Part shown: positions 44,098 to 52,412 of the stretch, in pieces | Layout of the letters: every line of letters begins with the position of its first letter | Numbering within the stretch: the first letter of the stretch is position 1 | From: Mesorhizobium sp. | Lineage (GTDB): Bacteria; Pseudomonadota; Alphaproteobacteria; Rhizobiales; Rhizobiaceae | Assembly (NCBI RefSeq): GCF_017306545.1 | Contig: NZ_JAFKID010000011.1 | Location: 62,001-126,000 of the forward strand | Length of the DNA stretch: 64,000 nucleotides | Direction: 5' to 3' | Translations under genes and position numbers: made by a program | The notes under the pieces: model-generated | What the model saw: the letters and a program-made list of their open reading frames with translations, nothing else | Databases searched by the model: none | What the model was told of the DNA's origin: nothing

Positions 44098-44673
44098 TCA
44101 GGCGAACGCCGGCGCGCCTGTCTTCATCCGCCGCGGAAAGGGAAAAAAATCCTCTTCTCCGGCCGGTTCCAGGCGGATGGTGCCGACCGTCTCGCCTTCC
44201 GCGAAGCTCAGCGCCGCCTCGAAGCGCCGGGCGAGCGCCTTCATGGCCAGGTTGTCGGCATGGGTGGTGACGAACAGCCGCGTATAGCCAAGCCCCCTCG
44301 CCTGCTGGATCAGCCGGGCGAAGAGCCGCCCGCCGATGCCACGATGCTGAAGCCGCCGCTCGACGCTGAAAGCGATCTCGGCGGTCGGTTCGGCTTCTTC
44401 CGGCCTCTCATGCAGTTCGGCGGCGCCGAGAACTTCGTCGCCCTCGACATAGCCGATCACCGCCGCGCCCTCGGCGAAGCAGCGGTCGGCATAGGCGGCG
44501 ACGAAACCGTCATTGGTGGCGCCGTTGAAGCGGTCGCGGCGGCTCGCCGCATCGAGACGCAACAGATGGTCGCGGAAGCGCGGCAGGTCGGACGGCCGAA
44601 GCTGGCGGATGGTGCCGGTAAGCGGAAGCGGCCCGATCAACGGGGCGGCGGCAAGGGGAAGACGGTCGTCCAT
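44098..44673 (-). CDS. GNAT family N-acetyltransferase
   Basis: Acetyltransferase of 191 residues. The acetyl-CoA loop RRLQHRGIGGRLFARLIQQA is near residues 108-127, preceded by the strand EPTAEIAFSVE. The C terminus is Phe/Pro-rich and not part of the fold. ATG 44673 is preferred because GAGGAG lies just upstream. It is divergent from rirA; the 249-base gap holds the IRO-box candidate, about 159 bases from this start. Similar domains appear in protein-lysine acetyltransferases, but the substrate is unknown. Confidence 0.88.
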   Translation of the reverse strand: MDDRLPLAAAPLIGPLPLTGTIRQLRPSDLPRFRDHLLRLDAASRRDRFNGATNDGFVAAYADRCFAEGAAVIGYVEGDEVLGAAELHERPEEAEPTAEIAFSVERRLQHRGIGGRLFARLIQQARGLGYTRLFVTTHADNLAMKALARRFEAALSFAEGETVGTIRLEPAGEEDFFPFPRRMKTGAPAFA

Positions 44674-44831
44674 GTCGAACTCCTCGTGGGGTCTCCTCCC
44701 TCGAGTCGTGCTGCACCCAATATTGTGCACCGCAGCATCGATTGCAAGACGGCCGCGCCTAACGGAACGTAAAGCGAAAACGCGGCGAAAGCCGCCGGCG
44801 CGGCGCATTCCTTGGGTCGATCACCAAAAGA

Positions 44832-44846
44832 TGACGGAAAAAATCA
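44832..44846. promoter_or_regulatory. IRO-box candidate (TGA-N9-TCA) upstream of rirA
   Basis: TGA-CGGAAAAAA-TCA, a perfect match to the RirA operator consensus TGA-N9-TCA, 76 bases before the rirA ATG and in an AT-rich patch. It suggests that RirA regulates its own gene under iron-replete conditions. Confidence 0.65.
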
Positions 44847-44922
44847 CCTATCGCGGCATGCCTGTCTGGAATTGTTCCAAACTATGGGCCATATTCGCCC
44901 GGTCAGTTCCAAGGACGGTTCC

Positions 44923-45381
44923 ATGCGACTCACCCGCCAGACCAACTATGCGATACGCATCCTGATGTATTGCACGGCGAACAACGACCGGCTGAGCCGC
45001 ATTCCCGAGATCGCCGCGGCCTATTCGGTGTCGGAACTGTTCCTGTTCAAGATATTGCAGCCGCTGGTGGAAAACGGGCTGGTGGAGACGGTGCGCGGCC
45101 GCCACGGCGGCGTGCGGCTCGGCCGCCCGGCCAAGGACATCACGCTGTTCGACGTCGTGCGCGTGACGGAGGAAAGCTTCGCCATGGCCGAATGTTTCGA
45201 GAGCGACACCGACTGTCCGCTGGTCGATAGCTGCTCGCTGAACTCCGCTTTGCGCGAAGCGCTCAACGCCTTCTTCGAAGTGCTCGGCCGCCACACCATC
45301 GCCGACCTCGTCGCGGCACGGCCGAGCATGCGCAACCTGCTCGGCATCGACCTGCTCGAAAGCCACGCGCCGGCGGCCTGA
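44923..45381 (+). CDS. rirA: Iron-responsive transcriptional regulator RirA (Rrf2 family)
   Basis: Iron-sulfur cluster repressor that replaces Fur as the main iron regulator in rhizobia; 152 residues. The winged-helix DNA-binding domain opens with MRLTRQTNYAIRILMYC, and the recognition helix lies in SVSELFLFKILQPLVE. The Fe-S ligands are three cysteines at residues 91, 98 and 104 in AECFESDTDCPLVDSC. With cluster bound it represses iron-uptake genes through IRO boxes. ATG 44923 gives the conserved N terminus; 44812 is an upstream open extension. It converges on the heme transporter operon with a five-base gap. Confidence 0.96.
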   Translation: MRLTRQTNYAIRILMYCTANNDRLSRIPEIAAAYSVSELFLFKILQPLVENGLVETVRGRHGGVRLGRPAKDITLFDVVRVTEESFAMAECFESDTDCPLVDSCSLNSALREALNAFFEVLGRHTIADLVAARPSMRNLLGIDLLESHAPAA

Positions 45382-45386
45382 AATAT

Positions 45387-46178
45387 TCAGACCGACGCCG
45401 ACTGCGGCAGGAAGAACGGTGCGCCAGCCGGCGGCAGCGCGCCGACGCGAAGCCGGCAATCGAAAACCCTTTCCAGAACGGAATCGACCAGCACCGCGGC
45501 CGGCGCGCCGTAGGCGGTCAGCCGTCCCCGGTGCATCACCGCGACCTGGTCTGCATACATCGCCGTCAGGTTCAGGTCATGCAGCACCGCCACCACGCCG
45601 CCGCCGCGGCGGGCGAAATCGCGGGCAATGTCCATGACGGCGAGCTGGTGGCGAATGTCGAGACTCGACACCGGCTCGTCCAGCAGAAGGTAGCGCGGCG
45701 CGCCCTCCAGCACCGGCGCCCACACCTGGCACAGCACGCGGGCCAACTGCACGCGCTGCTGCTCGCCGCCGGAAAGCTCCTGATAGAAGCGGCCGGCGAA
45801 GCCGTCGAGATCGACCCTCGCCAGCGCCCGCTCGGGCAGGCGCTCACTCTCGCCAGCCAGCGCGCCGGTGCGGCCGCCGAGCAGACCGAGCCTGACAATC
45901 TCGCGCACGGTGAAGGGAAAGGCCAGGCTAGTCGCCTGCGGCAGCACGGCCCGCAGGCCGGCCGCCTCGGCGGGCTTCATGGCGGAAAGGTCGCGGCCGT
46001 TGAGACGGATGCGGCCTTCGCACGCAAGCTCTCCCGTCAGCGCCTTGAGCAGCGTCGTCTTGCCCGAGCCGTTGGGGCCGACGATGGCCGTCACCTCTCC
46101 CGGCCGTGCGACAAAATCCACGCCGGCGACGATGCGCCGCCGGCCCATGGAAACGGAAACGCCCCTGGCCTCAATCAT
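45387..46178 (-). CDS. hmuV: Heme ABC transporter ATP-binding protein
   Basis: Cytosolic ATPase powering heme import, 263 residues. Walker A is VGPNGSGKTTLLKAL (near residue 33), the signature is LSGGEQQRVQLARVL near residue 135, and Walker B with the catalytic glutamate is YLLLDEPVSSLD. The switch His in AVLHDLNLTAMYAD is present. It is the last gene of the leftward hemP/hmuS-T-U-V set, six bases after hmuU. Identity is firm from the cluster. Confidence 0.95.
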   Translation of the reverse strand: MIEARGVSVSMGRRRIVAGVDFVARPGEVTAIVGPNGSGKTTLLKALTGELACEGRIRLNGRDLSAMKPAEAAGLRAVLPQATSLAFPFTVREIVRLGLLGGRTGALAGESERLPERALARVDLDGFAGRFYQELSGGEQQRVQLARVLCQVWAPVLEGAPRYLLLDEPVSSLDIRHQLAVMDIARDFARRGGGVVAVLHDLNLTAMYADQVAVMHRGRLTAYGAPAAVLVDSVLERVFDCRLRVGALPPAGAPFFLPQSASV

Positions 46179-46184
46179 AGCGGC

Positions 46185-47294
46185 TCACAAGTCGACGATG
46201 CCGCGCTTGCGCAGCAATATCCACAGGAAGAACGGCCCGCCGACGGCCGCCGTGACGATGCCGATGGGCAATTCGGCGGGCGCCACGACGGTGCGGCAGA
46301 GCGCATCGGCCAGCAGCAGCAGCGCGGCACCCAGCAACCCGGAAGCCGGCAGCAGGTAGCGGTTGTCGGGCCCGATGGCGAGCCTGAGCACATGCGGCAC
46401 GACGATGCCGACGAAGCCGATGCCGCCGCTGACGGCGACCGCCGCGCCCACCGCCGCCGAGACGGAGACGATGGCCGTATACTTCAGCCGCTGCACGGGG
46501 ATGCCGAGATGACCGGCCGTCGCCTCGCCCAGCGCCAGTGCGTTGAGGCCGCCCGCCAGGAACGGCGTCGCCGCCAGCGCCGCGACGATCACCGGGCCGG
46601 CGGTGCCGATCTTCTGCCATGTCGCGCCGGCCAGCGAGCCGAGTTGCCAAAAGGTCAGGTCGCGCAATTGCCGGTCGTCGGCCATATAGACCAGCACGCC
46701 GGTCAGCGCCATCGCAAGCGCCGCAAGCGCGATGCCGGCGAGCAGCATGGTGGCGACGGAGGTGCGGCCCTGTCGCGTGGCGATGCCGTAAAGGATCAGC
46801 GTCGCACAAAGGCCGCCGACGAAGGCGGCGAGCGGCAGTGCCATCGTACCCAGCAGCATGACCAGCGGGGCCAGCGCCGTCGCGCCCAAAACGATGACGG
46901 AAACGGCGCCGAGGCCGGCGCCGGCCGAAATGCCGATCAGCCCCGGATCGGCCAGCGGGTTGCGGAACAGGCCCTGCATGACGGCGCCGGACACGGCAAG
47001 CGCTGCCCCGACCAGAACCCCCATCAGCACACGCGGCAGGCGGATATCCTGAACGATGATGCGGGCGCGGGCGTCGGCGGCGTCTCCCGGCGCGGCGCCG
47101 AAGATCCAGTCCCGGATAACGGCAAAGGCCGAGGCGTCCGAAGCACCGGAGGTCAGACTGAACAGCATGGCGGCGGCGAGCACGACAACCAGCAGGACAA
47201 GGACAAGCCGGGCGCGGACGGCACGGTCGCCGTCCTGCACCCGCCCGCCGAACAGACCGGCGACGCCCGCGCCGGCAATCGACTGGTTCGCCAT
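46185..47294 (-). CDS. hmuU: Heme ABC transporter permease
   Basis: FecCD-type inner-membrane permease with about ten helices, 369 residues from ATG 47294. Family markers include RLPRVLMGVLVGAALAVSGA near residue 90, then GLFRNPLADPGLIGISAGA, and the ATPase-docking region GEATAGHLGIPVQRLKY. An alternative GTG at 47312 overlaps the hmuT stop (GTGA) and would tie translation to hmuT; both are plausible. It forms the pore through which heme enters from HmuT. Confidence 0.94.
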   Translation of the reverse strand: MANQSIAGAGVAGLFGGRVQDGDRAVRARLVLVLLVVVLAAAMLFSLTSGASDASAFAVIRDWIFGAAPGDAADARARIIVQDIRLPRVLMGVLVGAALAVSGAVMQGLFRNPLADPGLIGISAGAGLGAVSVIVLGATALAPLVMLLGTMALPLAAFVGGLCATLILYGIATRQGRTSVATMLLAGIALAALAMALTGVLVYMADDRQLRDLTFWQLGSLAGATWQKIGTAGPVIVAALAATPFLAGGLNALALGEATAGHLGIPVQRLKYTAIVSVSAAVGAAVAVSGGIGFVGIVVPHVLRLAIGPDNRYLLPASGLLGAALLLLADALCRTVVAPAELPIGIVTAAVGGPFFLWILLRKRGIVDL

Positions 47295-47308
47295 GCCGCA
47301 GCCCCTGC

Positions 47309-48202
47309 TCACTCGCCGATGGCGGCGCCGTAGAGCGCGACGGCAAGATCGTGGACCGCATCGGCCGTGCGCGGGCCGAAGCCCAGCAGGTAGCCGCCGT
47401 CCATGCGGATCACCTTGCGCGCCGCTCCCGCCGGCGTTTGCAGGATCGCTGCGCTGGCGAACAGCTCCGCATCGGAAACGGCGATGCCGCCGCCGGTCAT
47501 CATCAGCACCACGTCCGGCGCCGCCGTCACTGCCGCTTCGTCGGAAAGCTGCTTGTAGCCGCTGTAGCCTTCGACCGCGTTGACCGCGCCGGCCAGTTTG
47601 ATGATGCCGTCCGCCGCCGTGCCGCTGCCGGACGCGAGGATCTTGCCGCCCTGCATGGAGAGGATGAACAGCACGCGCTTGCGCTGCCTCACCGCGGCCG
47701 TGAGTTTTTCGGCCGCCTTCAACCTGGCATCGACTTGCGAGGCCAGCTTCGCAGCCTCGTCATCGGCGCCGAGCGCCTTGCCGACGGCACGGATCTTGGC
47801 GAGGATGCCTTCGTGGTCAAAGGTCTCGGGTACTTCGATGTAGGGCACGCTCGCCTTTTTCAGCACATCCACCGCCTCGCGCGGGCCGCTGCCTTGCAGG
47901 GCCAGGATGCCGGACGGGTTGACCGACAGCACGCCCTCCGGCGAAAGCTGACGCATATAGCCGACATCCGGAAGTTCGAGCGCCGCCGGCGGATAAAGGC
48001 TGGTCGAATCGCGCGCCACCAGATCCTTCTGCCTGCCCAGCGCGAAGACGATCTCGGTCAGCGAGCCGCCAATGGAGGCGACCCGCGATGGATCGGCGAA
48101 GACGCCGTCGTTTTCGGCCGCCCCGGCGGCGGGCAAGGCGCCAAAGACCAGAACGGCACCGAGCAGCGACCTGCGCAGAAGGGTACGAACCATGAGCATC
48201 AT
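47309..48202 (-). CDS. hmuT: Periplasmic heme-binding protein
   Basis: Class III solute-binding protein that hands heme to HmuUV, 297 residues. A signal peptide (residues about 1-29, ending AAGAA) is followed by VFADPSRVASIGGSLTEIVF and ARDSTSLYPPAALELPDVGY, the tyrosine of which is the expected heme ligand region in HmuT/PhuT proteins. A long backbone helix separates two lobes. ATG codons at 48202, 48199 and 48193 are all possible starts. The stop overlaps the alternative hmuU start. Confidence 0.94.
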   Translation of the reverse strand: MMLMVRTLLRRSLLGAVLVFGALPAAGAAENDGVFADPSRVASIGGSLTEIVFALGRQKDLVARDSTSLYPPAALELPDVGYMRQLSPEGVLSVNPSGILALQGSGPREAVDVLKKASVPYIEVPETFDHEGILAKIRAVGKALGADDEAAKLASQVDARLKAAEKLTAAVRQRKRVLFILSMQGGKILASGSGTAADGIIKLAGAVNAVEGYSGYKQLSDEAAVTAAPDVVLMMTGGGIAVSDAELFASAAILQTPAGAARKVIRMDGGYLLGFGPRTADAVHDLAVALYGAAIGE

Positions 48203-48216
48203 GCCGCAGCCGCCGC

Positions 48217-49266
48217 TCAGGCGGCGATCGAAGCGGGCAGGCGCGGCAGGCTCTCGGCCAGTGCGCGCCAGTCCTGCCGCTCGTCCTCACCTTCATGGCG
48301 CTCGCCGAAGAACTGGATGATCAGCCGGCCTTGCGCGTCGTAGGCGTCGATGGTGGTGAGATGCCCCTCCCGGATCGGCCGCCGCAACGCCCATACTTCG
48401 GCGATGTGGTCGGTGCGCAGATGCAGGTGGAACGTTTCGTCCAGCACGTTAAGCCACGGCCCCATCGCCTTGATCTCGCTGACCGGCCCCGTATAGATCT
48501 GGGCACAGCCACGACTGCCGACGAAACACATGATCGGCATTTGCGCGGCAGCCGCCTGCGGCAACAGCGTGCCGACGGCCTCGCGGTCGACCGGCCAGGC
48601 ATACTCTTCGCCGACCGCGCGCACGGCGGCATGGCGCGAGACGCCGAGGGTCTTCAACATGCCGTGGAACTGGTGCACGTCGGTCATGCCGCCCCACAGC
48701 GCGCGCAATTCCTCATGCCGCGAGAAAGGCTCTTCCGCTTCGGCCGGCACGGCTTCGGTCTTCGCGACCGGCGACTGATCCGCCGAGAGATGGTTTTCGA
48801 CCAGCGCTTCGTAGGCCGAGAGGTCTGATGCCGGGCGCAGATGAATTTTGTGCACCGCCTCGCCGGCGGCGTCGAAGAATTGCAGGCTGCGGCGGATTTC
48901 GTCGCCGTCGCGCTTCTCGACGGCAAAGCCGTGCACCCAATGCTCGAAGAAGACGCGGAGGTCGACATTGTCTCCGAGCACGGCGGCGGCATGGGCGCTC
49001 GCCCGTACCTCGCCAAACGTGCCGATCGTTTCGTGCACGGCGCTGTCGTTGCGCGTCAGCGTCATCACTTCGCCGAGCGCCGGCAGTTCGCCAAGCAGGT
49101 CACGCACGCGCGGCTCGATGCGCCGCACGCCCTCGCCGCAATGCGCTGCGACCAGTTCGGCTTCGGAGATGCCCAGTTGCAGCGCAAGGTCGCGTTCCCG
49201 CATCTTGGGATTTTGCGCGCGCGCCGCCCTGATGTCCTGAGCGCCGGGTTTCACGATCCGATCCAT
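48217..49266 (-). CDS. hmuS: Hemin-degrading factor / heme chaperone
   Basis: Cytosolic heme-handling protein of the HmuS/HemS/ChuS family, 349 residues, made of two related halves (about residues 20-165 and 200-345). Each half carries a version of the family motif: YEALVENHLSADQSPVAKT lies near the join, and GSRGCAQIYTGPVSEIKAMG lies in the second half. It receives imported heme and may degrade or store it. It is upstream of hmuT with a 14-base gap. GTG 49272 is an alternative start. Confidence 0.94.
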   Translation of the reverse strand: MDRIVKPGAQDIRAARAQNPKMRERDLALQLGISEAELVAAHCGEGVRRIEPRVRDLLGELPALGEVMTLTRNDSAVHETIGTFGEVRASAHAAAVLGDNVDLRVFFEHWVHGFAVEKRDGDEIRRSLQFFDAAGEAVHKIHLRPASDLSAYEALVENHLSADQSPVAKTEAVPAEAEEPFSRHEELRALWGGMTDVHQFHGMLKTLGVSRHAAVRAVGEEYAWPVDREAVGTLLPQAAAAQMPIMCFVGSRGCAQIYTGPVSEIKAMGPWLNVLDETFHLHLRTDHIAEVWALRRPIREGHLTTIDAYDAQGRLIIQFFGERHEGEDERQDWRALAESLPRLPASIAA

Positions 49267-49315
49267 GGTCACACCTGTCTGCTGGCAATGATTGTCCGTG
49301 TCGGCCGGTTGGCCG

Positions 49316-49516
49316 CTACTTGTTGAGGATGAGCTTGCCCTGCCGGGTGATTTTCAGCCGGTAGAGCGCGCCGTGATGCTCGATGCCGATCTCGTGCTCG
49401 CCCTGGAACAGCGCATTGGAAGACAGCGTGCGCGGCGAAAGCGGCGCCCGGTCCATGCGCATGGATGTCTCGGCGCGGCGGAAACGGTGGAAATCGTCAG
49501 GGTTGTGCGTGTTCAT
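49316..49516 (-). CDS. hemP: Hemin uptake protein HemP
   Basis: A 66-residue protein of the HemP family. The C-terminal core GALYRLKITRQGKLILNK is the diagnostic motif, preceded by LSSNALFQGEHEIGIEHH. In related bacteria HemP is required for full expression of the outer-membrane heme receptor, acting as an activator of its transcription or translation. Here it is divergent from that receptor gene, with a perfect IRO-type site in the 196-base gap. It is first in the leftward hemP-hmuSTUV order. Confidence 0.93.
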   Translation of the reverse strand: MNTHNPDDFHRFRRAETSMRMDRAPLSPRTLSSNALFQGEHEIGIEHHGALYRLKITRQGKLILNK

Positions 49517-49576
49517 GCCTCAGGCTCCTGATCTCGCGCCGTTGCCCGCGACGCCGGGAAATCTCGATTCATTTGT

Positions 49577-49591
49577 TGACTCGAATAATCA
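49577..49591. promoter_or_regulatory. IRO-box candidate between hemP and the heme receptor
   Basis: TGA-CTCGAATAA-TCA, a perfect TGA-N9-TCA site in the divergent promoter region. It lies 60 bases before the hemP start and 121 bases before the receptor start, so one RirA dimer could block both directions. Confidence 0.7.
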
Positions 49592-49712
49592 TGTTTACTA
49601 GTCAGTGCAATACCGGACTAAATGAGTCAACATTTAACGTGCCGGTTCGGATGAAAAATGCGAGCAAGCGGCAGCGCCAGCCAGCGTTCAACACAGATTT
49701 CGGAGTTGAATC

Positions 49713-51956
49713 ATGGGTTTGGTGGTTGGGGGCGAGGCGCCTGCGGACCGTTTCGAGAGCGGCGACACGAGTGGTAGCACAAGGCGGCTGGCACTAAGGA
49801 GCCTCGGCGCGCTGCTGGCCGGGGTCGCGGCGATCGCGCTGTCGGCGTCGTTCGCGCAGGCGCAGCAGGTGGCTCAGACGCTCGCGCAAACGGACGGAGA
49901 GACGGCGCAGGGAAGCGGGGGCGGCACGCTGCTGGACAAGATCCTGCTCACCAGCCGCACCGGCGAAACGGCGATCGAATCGCTCTCCTCCTCCAGCCAT
50001 GTCGATCAGGAACAGCTCGACCGCCGCATGGCGACGACGCCGACGGACGTGTTCTTCGGCGTGCCGGGCATCACCATGCAGGCCGATGCGCGGCGCACCG
50101 CCTCCAGCGTCAACATCCGCGGCTTGCAGGATTTCGGCCGCGTGCAGGTGATCGTCGACGGCGCCCGGCAAGACTTCAACCGCTCCGGCCACGGCACCGG
50201 TTCGACCTTCTGGATCGATCCGGACCTCATCCAGTCCGCCGAGGTGATCCGCGGTCCCGTCGCCAACACCTACGGCTCGGGCGCCATCGGCGGCGTCGTC
50301 TTCTTCGACACCAAGGATGCCACGAACTTCCTGAAGCCCGAGGAAAACTGGGCCACATCCGTCACCGGCCGCTACGAGACGAACGGCTCCGGCTGGACCA
50401 CCAGCGCCACCGGCGCCTATCGCTTCAGCCCGGACTTCGACGTGCTGGGCAACATCGTCTACCGCGACTACGGCACCTACAAGGACGGCGGCGGCGACCG
50501 CGTGGCAGGCTCCGCCTTCGACGTGCTCGGCGGCCTGCTCAAAGCCACCGTGCGCCCGAGCGAGAACGGCGAACTGAAACTCGGCTGGGTCGGCTCCAGC
50601 GACGGCTGGAACGAGGTGAGCGGCGGCGTGCCGACCTCCGACCTCGCCATGAAGCAGAACACCTTCACCGCCCGCTACAACCTGACCGACGAAGACAGGA
50701 GTTGGCTCGACCTGCACGTCAACGCCTCCTACAACAAGACCGATCTGGACCGGACCTATCTCACGACGCTGAGCGGCGGCCAGTTCGACCCGGTGACAGG
50801 CCGGCCGACCACCATTCCCGCCGGGTCGCGCACCACCTACGACCTCGACACCTGGAGCTTCGATCTCTGGAACACCTCGCGCTTCGAGACGGGCGCGCTC
50901 GGCCATGAACTCACCTATGGCGGCGACTGGGTGAGCGACGACATGGCGACGCTGGACCCGTCCGGCGGCCAGGACACCTATACGCCGTCCGGCAAGCGGC
51001 GCGTCGGCGGCGCCTATGTCCAGGACAAGATGGAGTGGGAATGGCTCGAGGTGATCGCCGCCCTGCGCTACGACAGCTACAGCCTCGACAGCGCGACGGC
51101 CGGAAGCTCCGGCGACCGTCTTTCGCCGCGCATCACCGTCGGCGTGACGCCGTTCGAGAGCGCCGGGCTCGACGGGCTCCAACTCTACGGCACCTATGCG
51201 GAGGGCTACCGTTCGCCATCGATCACCGAGACGCTGATGAACGGCATGCACCCGACCGGCGTCACCTTTCCCTTCCTGCCGAACCCGGACCTGCGGCCGG
51301 AAGTCGGCAAGACCTGGGAGGTGGGCGTCAACTACAAGGCCGACAGCGTCATCGAGGCCGGCGACGCGCTGCGCCTGAAGGCGGCCTATTTCAACAACGA
51401 CGTCGACGACTACATCTCCCTCAACGACAATGTCGCCGTCGGCACGCCCGGCTGCGCCTTCATGCCGCTTCGGCCGATCTTCGCCGGCGGCTCCTACATT
51501 CCGATCTGCGCACAGTACCAGAACTACGCCAACGCCAAGATCCGCGGCTTCGAGTTCGAAGGCGTCTACGATGCGGGCTGGGGGTTTGCCGGCCTGTCGG
51601 CCTCGGTCATCGACGGCCACACCGTCTCCTATGCCGGCTTGAGCGAAGACCTGAAGACGGTGCCGTCATCGCAGGTGACGGCGCAGCTCGGCTTCCGCTT
51701 CCTCGAAGACAGGCTGACGGTCGGCGGCGAGGTGCAGCACAACGGCAAGCCGAAAGGCAATGCCGCCGCCGACGACTACACGCTGGTCAACGCCTTCGCC
51801 TCCTACAAGGCCAACGACAGCCTGAAGTTCGACTTCCGCGTCGACAACATCTTCGACGTCAAATACGCCAACCCGCTCAACGCTTCGACCACCAGCACCA
51901 TCTACGAGCCGGGCGTGTCGGTGAAGCTGGCGGCCACGGTCCGCTTCGGAGGCTGA
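49713..51956 (+). CDS. hmuR: TonB-dependent heme/hemoglobin receptor
   Basis: Outer-membrane beta-barrel that imports heme using TonB energy, 747 residues. A long signal region (residues about 25-50, SLGALLAGVAAIALSASFAQ) is followed by a TonB-box-like stretch and the plug domain: PTDVFFGVPGITMQADARRT, then RGLQDFGRVQVIVDGARQDF, and GPVANTYGSGAIGGVVFFDT. The barrel ends in the canonical aromatic VRFGG tail. The ATG has GGAG eight bases upstream. A small secreted protein and TonB follow on the same strand, which makes a heme-dedicated TonB system likely. Confidence 0.95.
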   Translation: MGLVVGGEAPADRFESGDTSGSTRRLALRSLGALLAGVAAIALSASFAQAQQVAQTLAQTDGETAQGSGGGTLLDKILLTSRTGETAIESLSSSSHVDQEQLDRRMATTPTDVFFGVPGITMQADARRTASSVNIRGLQDFGRVQVIVDGARQDFNRSGHGTGSTFWIDPDLIQSAEVIRGPVANTYGSGAIGGVVFFDTKDATNFLKPEENWATSVTGRYETNGSGWTTSATGAYRFSPDFDVLGNIVYRDYGTYKDGGGDRVAGSAFDVLGGLLKATVRPSENGELKLGWVGSSDGWNEVSGGVPTSDLAMKQNTFTARYNLTDEDRSWLDLHVNASYNKTDLDRTYLTTLSGGQFDPVTGRPTTIPAGSRTTYDLDTWSFDLWNTSRFETGALGHELTYGGDWVSDDMATLDPSGGQDTYTPSGKRRVGGAYVQDKMEWEWLEVIAALRYDSYSLDSATAGSSGDRLSPRITVGVTPFESAGLDGLQLYGTYAEGYRSPSITETLMNGMHPTGVTFPFLPNPDLRPEVGKTWEVGVNYKADSVIEAGDALRLKAAYFNNDVDDYISLNDNVAVGTPGCAFMPLRPIFAGGSYIPICAQYQNYANAKIRGFEFEGVYDAGWGFAGLSASVIDGHTVSYAGLSEDLKTVPSSQVTAQLGFRFLEDRLTVGGEVQHNGKPKGNAAADDYTLVNAFASYKANDSLKFDFRVDNIFDVKYANPLNASTTSTIYEPGVSVKLAATVRFGG

Positions 51957-51963
51957 TGCGGCG

Positions 51964-52398
51964 ATGAAGGCGGCGGTCCTTTTCCTCTCGGCAACCATGG
52001 TGGCAGCGCTTTGTCCGGACGCGGCGGCCGAAGAGGCGGGCAAGGCCGCCCCTGCCCTCTCGCTCGACCTGAACGACGCGCAGCCTTCCGACAAAGGCTG
52101 CCGCCTCACCTTCGTGGTCACGAACGAATTGGGCGCCGACCTTTCCAGGGCGGGGTTCGAGATCGCGCTGTTCAACGAGGCCGGCGTGGTCGACCGGCTG
52201 ACCGTGCTGGAATTTCAGAATCTGCCGGCCGGCAAGACCAAGGTGACGCGCTTCGACCTCGCCGGCGTCGATTGCACCAGGGTCAGCCGGGTGCTGGTCA
52301 ATTCGGCCACTGAATGCACAGGCTCGGCCATCGACCCCACGGCCTGTATGCGCGCGCTGAAGACCTCGGCGCGCGCCGGTATCGCCTTCGGCGTCTAG
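51964..52398 (+). CDS. Conserved hypothetical secreted protein in the heme operon
   Basis: A 144-residue exported protein between the receptor and TonB. Residues 1-22 are a signal peptide ending PDAAA. The mature part looks like a beta-sandwich (CRLTFVVTNELGADLSRAGF, then ALFNEAGVVDRLTVLEFQNL) and has four cysteines (CRLTF, DCTRV, TECTG and ACMRA) that could make two disulfides. No named domain is recognised. Its position suggests a helper in heme capture or in the receptor-TonB link. Spacing is 7 bases from the receptor and 14 bases to tonB. Confidence 0.8.
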   Translation: MKAAVLFLSATMVAALCPDAAAEEAGKAAPALSLDLNDAQPSDKGCRLTFVVTNELGADLSRAGFEIALFNEAGVVDRLTVLEFQNLPAGKTKVTRFDLAGVDCTRVSRVLVNSATECTGSAIDPTACMRALKTSARAGIAFGV

Positions 52399-52412
52399 GC
52401 GGGCGGCGCGCG

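Noticed and set aside
49794-51620. 608-residue open frame opposite the heme receptor
   Set aside because: Antisense shadow of a definite TonB-dependent receptor.
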